From: Burkholderiales bacterium
GTDB lineage: Bacteria > Pseudomonadota > Gammaproteobacteria > Burkholderiales > Burkholderiaceae
Length of the DNA: 5,274 bases
NCBI GenBank assembly: GCA_947372535.1
Contig: CANBUA010000300.1
Span: 1-5,274 of the forward strand
Direction: 5' to 3'
Below, piece after piece: positions 5,084 to 5,274 of this stretch. Made by a program: the position numbers and the translations under genes. Position 1 is the stretch's first letter. Each line of letters starts with the position of its first letter. The notes beneath the pieces are model-generated. The model did not search any database. It was not told the origin of the DNA and saw nothing but the letters and a program-made list of their open reading frames with translations.

Positions 5084-5143
5084 GCGTTCAGCCGCGTTCA
5101 GGCAATCCATTTTTTGTCTTGCGTGGCGGGGACTTGCGTTCAG
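5084..5143 (+). repeat. Three direct copies of GCGTTCAG
   Basis: The copies stand at 5084-5091, 5094-5101 and 5136-5143. The first two are 10 bp apart, one helical turn, and the third is 42 bp further, about four turns, so all would lie on one face of the helix. They fall between the two heptamer clusters. A recombination directionality factor or repressor could bind here, but no such gene is in the window. Confidence 0.45.
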
Positions 5144-5160
5144 GTCCGACCACCTGCGTG

Positions 5161-5242
5161 CAGTAACGTGGTCCCGCCGACAGGAGCCACATTCCCCTAT
5201 GGAGCCTCGCCATTTCAGGCCAAGTTACTGCAAAAGTTACTG
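5161..5242. repeat. Distal cluster of three GTTACTG/CAGTAAC heptamers
   Basis: CAGTAAC at 5161-5167 is followed by GTTACTG at 5224-5230 and 5236-5242. The last two form AGTTACTGCAAAAGTTACTG (5223-5242), which matches the pair at 5035-5054 at 19 of 20 positions in the same orientation, 188 bp away. Two arrays flanking a central stretch resemble arm-type sites on both sides of a recombination core. Confidence 0.6.
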
Positions 5243-5274
5243 CACGCTCTGGGTGGTGGTGTTTGGTTCCTGAT

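Larger units (their letters stand above)
4999..5274. promoter_or_regulatory. Integrase upstream and probable attachment-site region, no gene seen
   Basis: This non-coding stretch continues to the window edge. It holds seven GTTACTG/CAGTAAC heptamers, three GCGTTCAG octamers, a six-T run (5110-5115) and short dyads. On the minus strand a perfect -35 hexamer TTGACA lies at 5058-5053. The best -10 (TAACTC) is only 13 bp away, so a promoter is not convincing. I found no tRNA or tmRNA 3' end here and no clear ORF. For P4-type integrases the recombination site usually lies next to the 5' end of the gene, hence the assignment, which is inference. Confidence 0.5.

Noticed and set aside
5000..5242. 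CRISPR array or plasmid iterons
   Set aside because: The repeats are 7-20 bp with irregular spacing and mixed orientation, no uniform spacers and no cas or rep gene; integrase sites explain them better.
5059..5274. tRNA or tmRNA 3' end as integration target
   Set aside because: I could not find a T-loop consensus, acceptor pairing or CCA end on either strand here; the target gene may lie past the window edge.

Overview
This is a G+C-rich window (roughly 60-65% by eye, with G or C favoured at third codon positions). It holds the distal end of a temperate phage genome integrated in, or captured from, a proteobacterium. Gene style (the holin type, a GH19 endolysin, a small CPGC zinc-type protein, a P4-like integrase) suggests a betaproteobacterial host, probably Burkholderiales or Comamonadaceae. 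That assignment rests on family resemblance from memory, not on a search.

Layout, left to right. Bases 1-758 hold the 3' part of an unrecognised late (probably virion or tail associated) gene, open at the window edge. Its reading frame is disturbed at a run of seven G followed at once by a GC hairpin. A 57-codon ORF (755-928) follows. After a 100-base gap with a small hairpin, a compact lysis cassette runs from 1029 to 3758: a putative holin, a second small membrane protein (candidate antiholin or holin partner), a GH19 endolysin with an inserted EF-hand-like loop, a secreted phospholipase D/Nuc-type nuclease, a small CPGC protein of unknown function, and the spanin pair Rz with Rz1 nested inside it in another frame. 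From the holin to Rz the genes are separated by 3 nt or less or overlap (two ATGA junctions), so they look like one translationally coupled late operon.

On the minus strand, converging on Rz and overlapping it by 47 bp, is a tyrosine integrase of the P4/DUF4102 type with all catalytic residues visible. Its 5' end abuts a 276-bp non-coding region (4999-5274) that carries seven copies of GTTACTG/CAGTAAC, including two nearly identical tandem pairs 188 bp apart, and three copies of GCGTTCAG. This is best read as the attachment-site region with integrase arm-type sites and possible autoregulation.

How it works together (inference): the late operon makes the membrane hole, degrades peptidoglycan and fuses the envelope membranes. 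The Nuc-like enzyme and the CPGC protein are accessory cargo inside that cassette. The integrase inserts or excises the element at the right edge. The points most worth a second look are the frame disturbance at the G run, the calcium-loop endolysin, the periplasmic nuclease in the lysis operon and the heptamer array around the integrase start.
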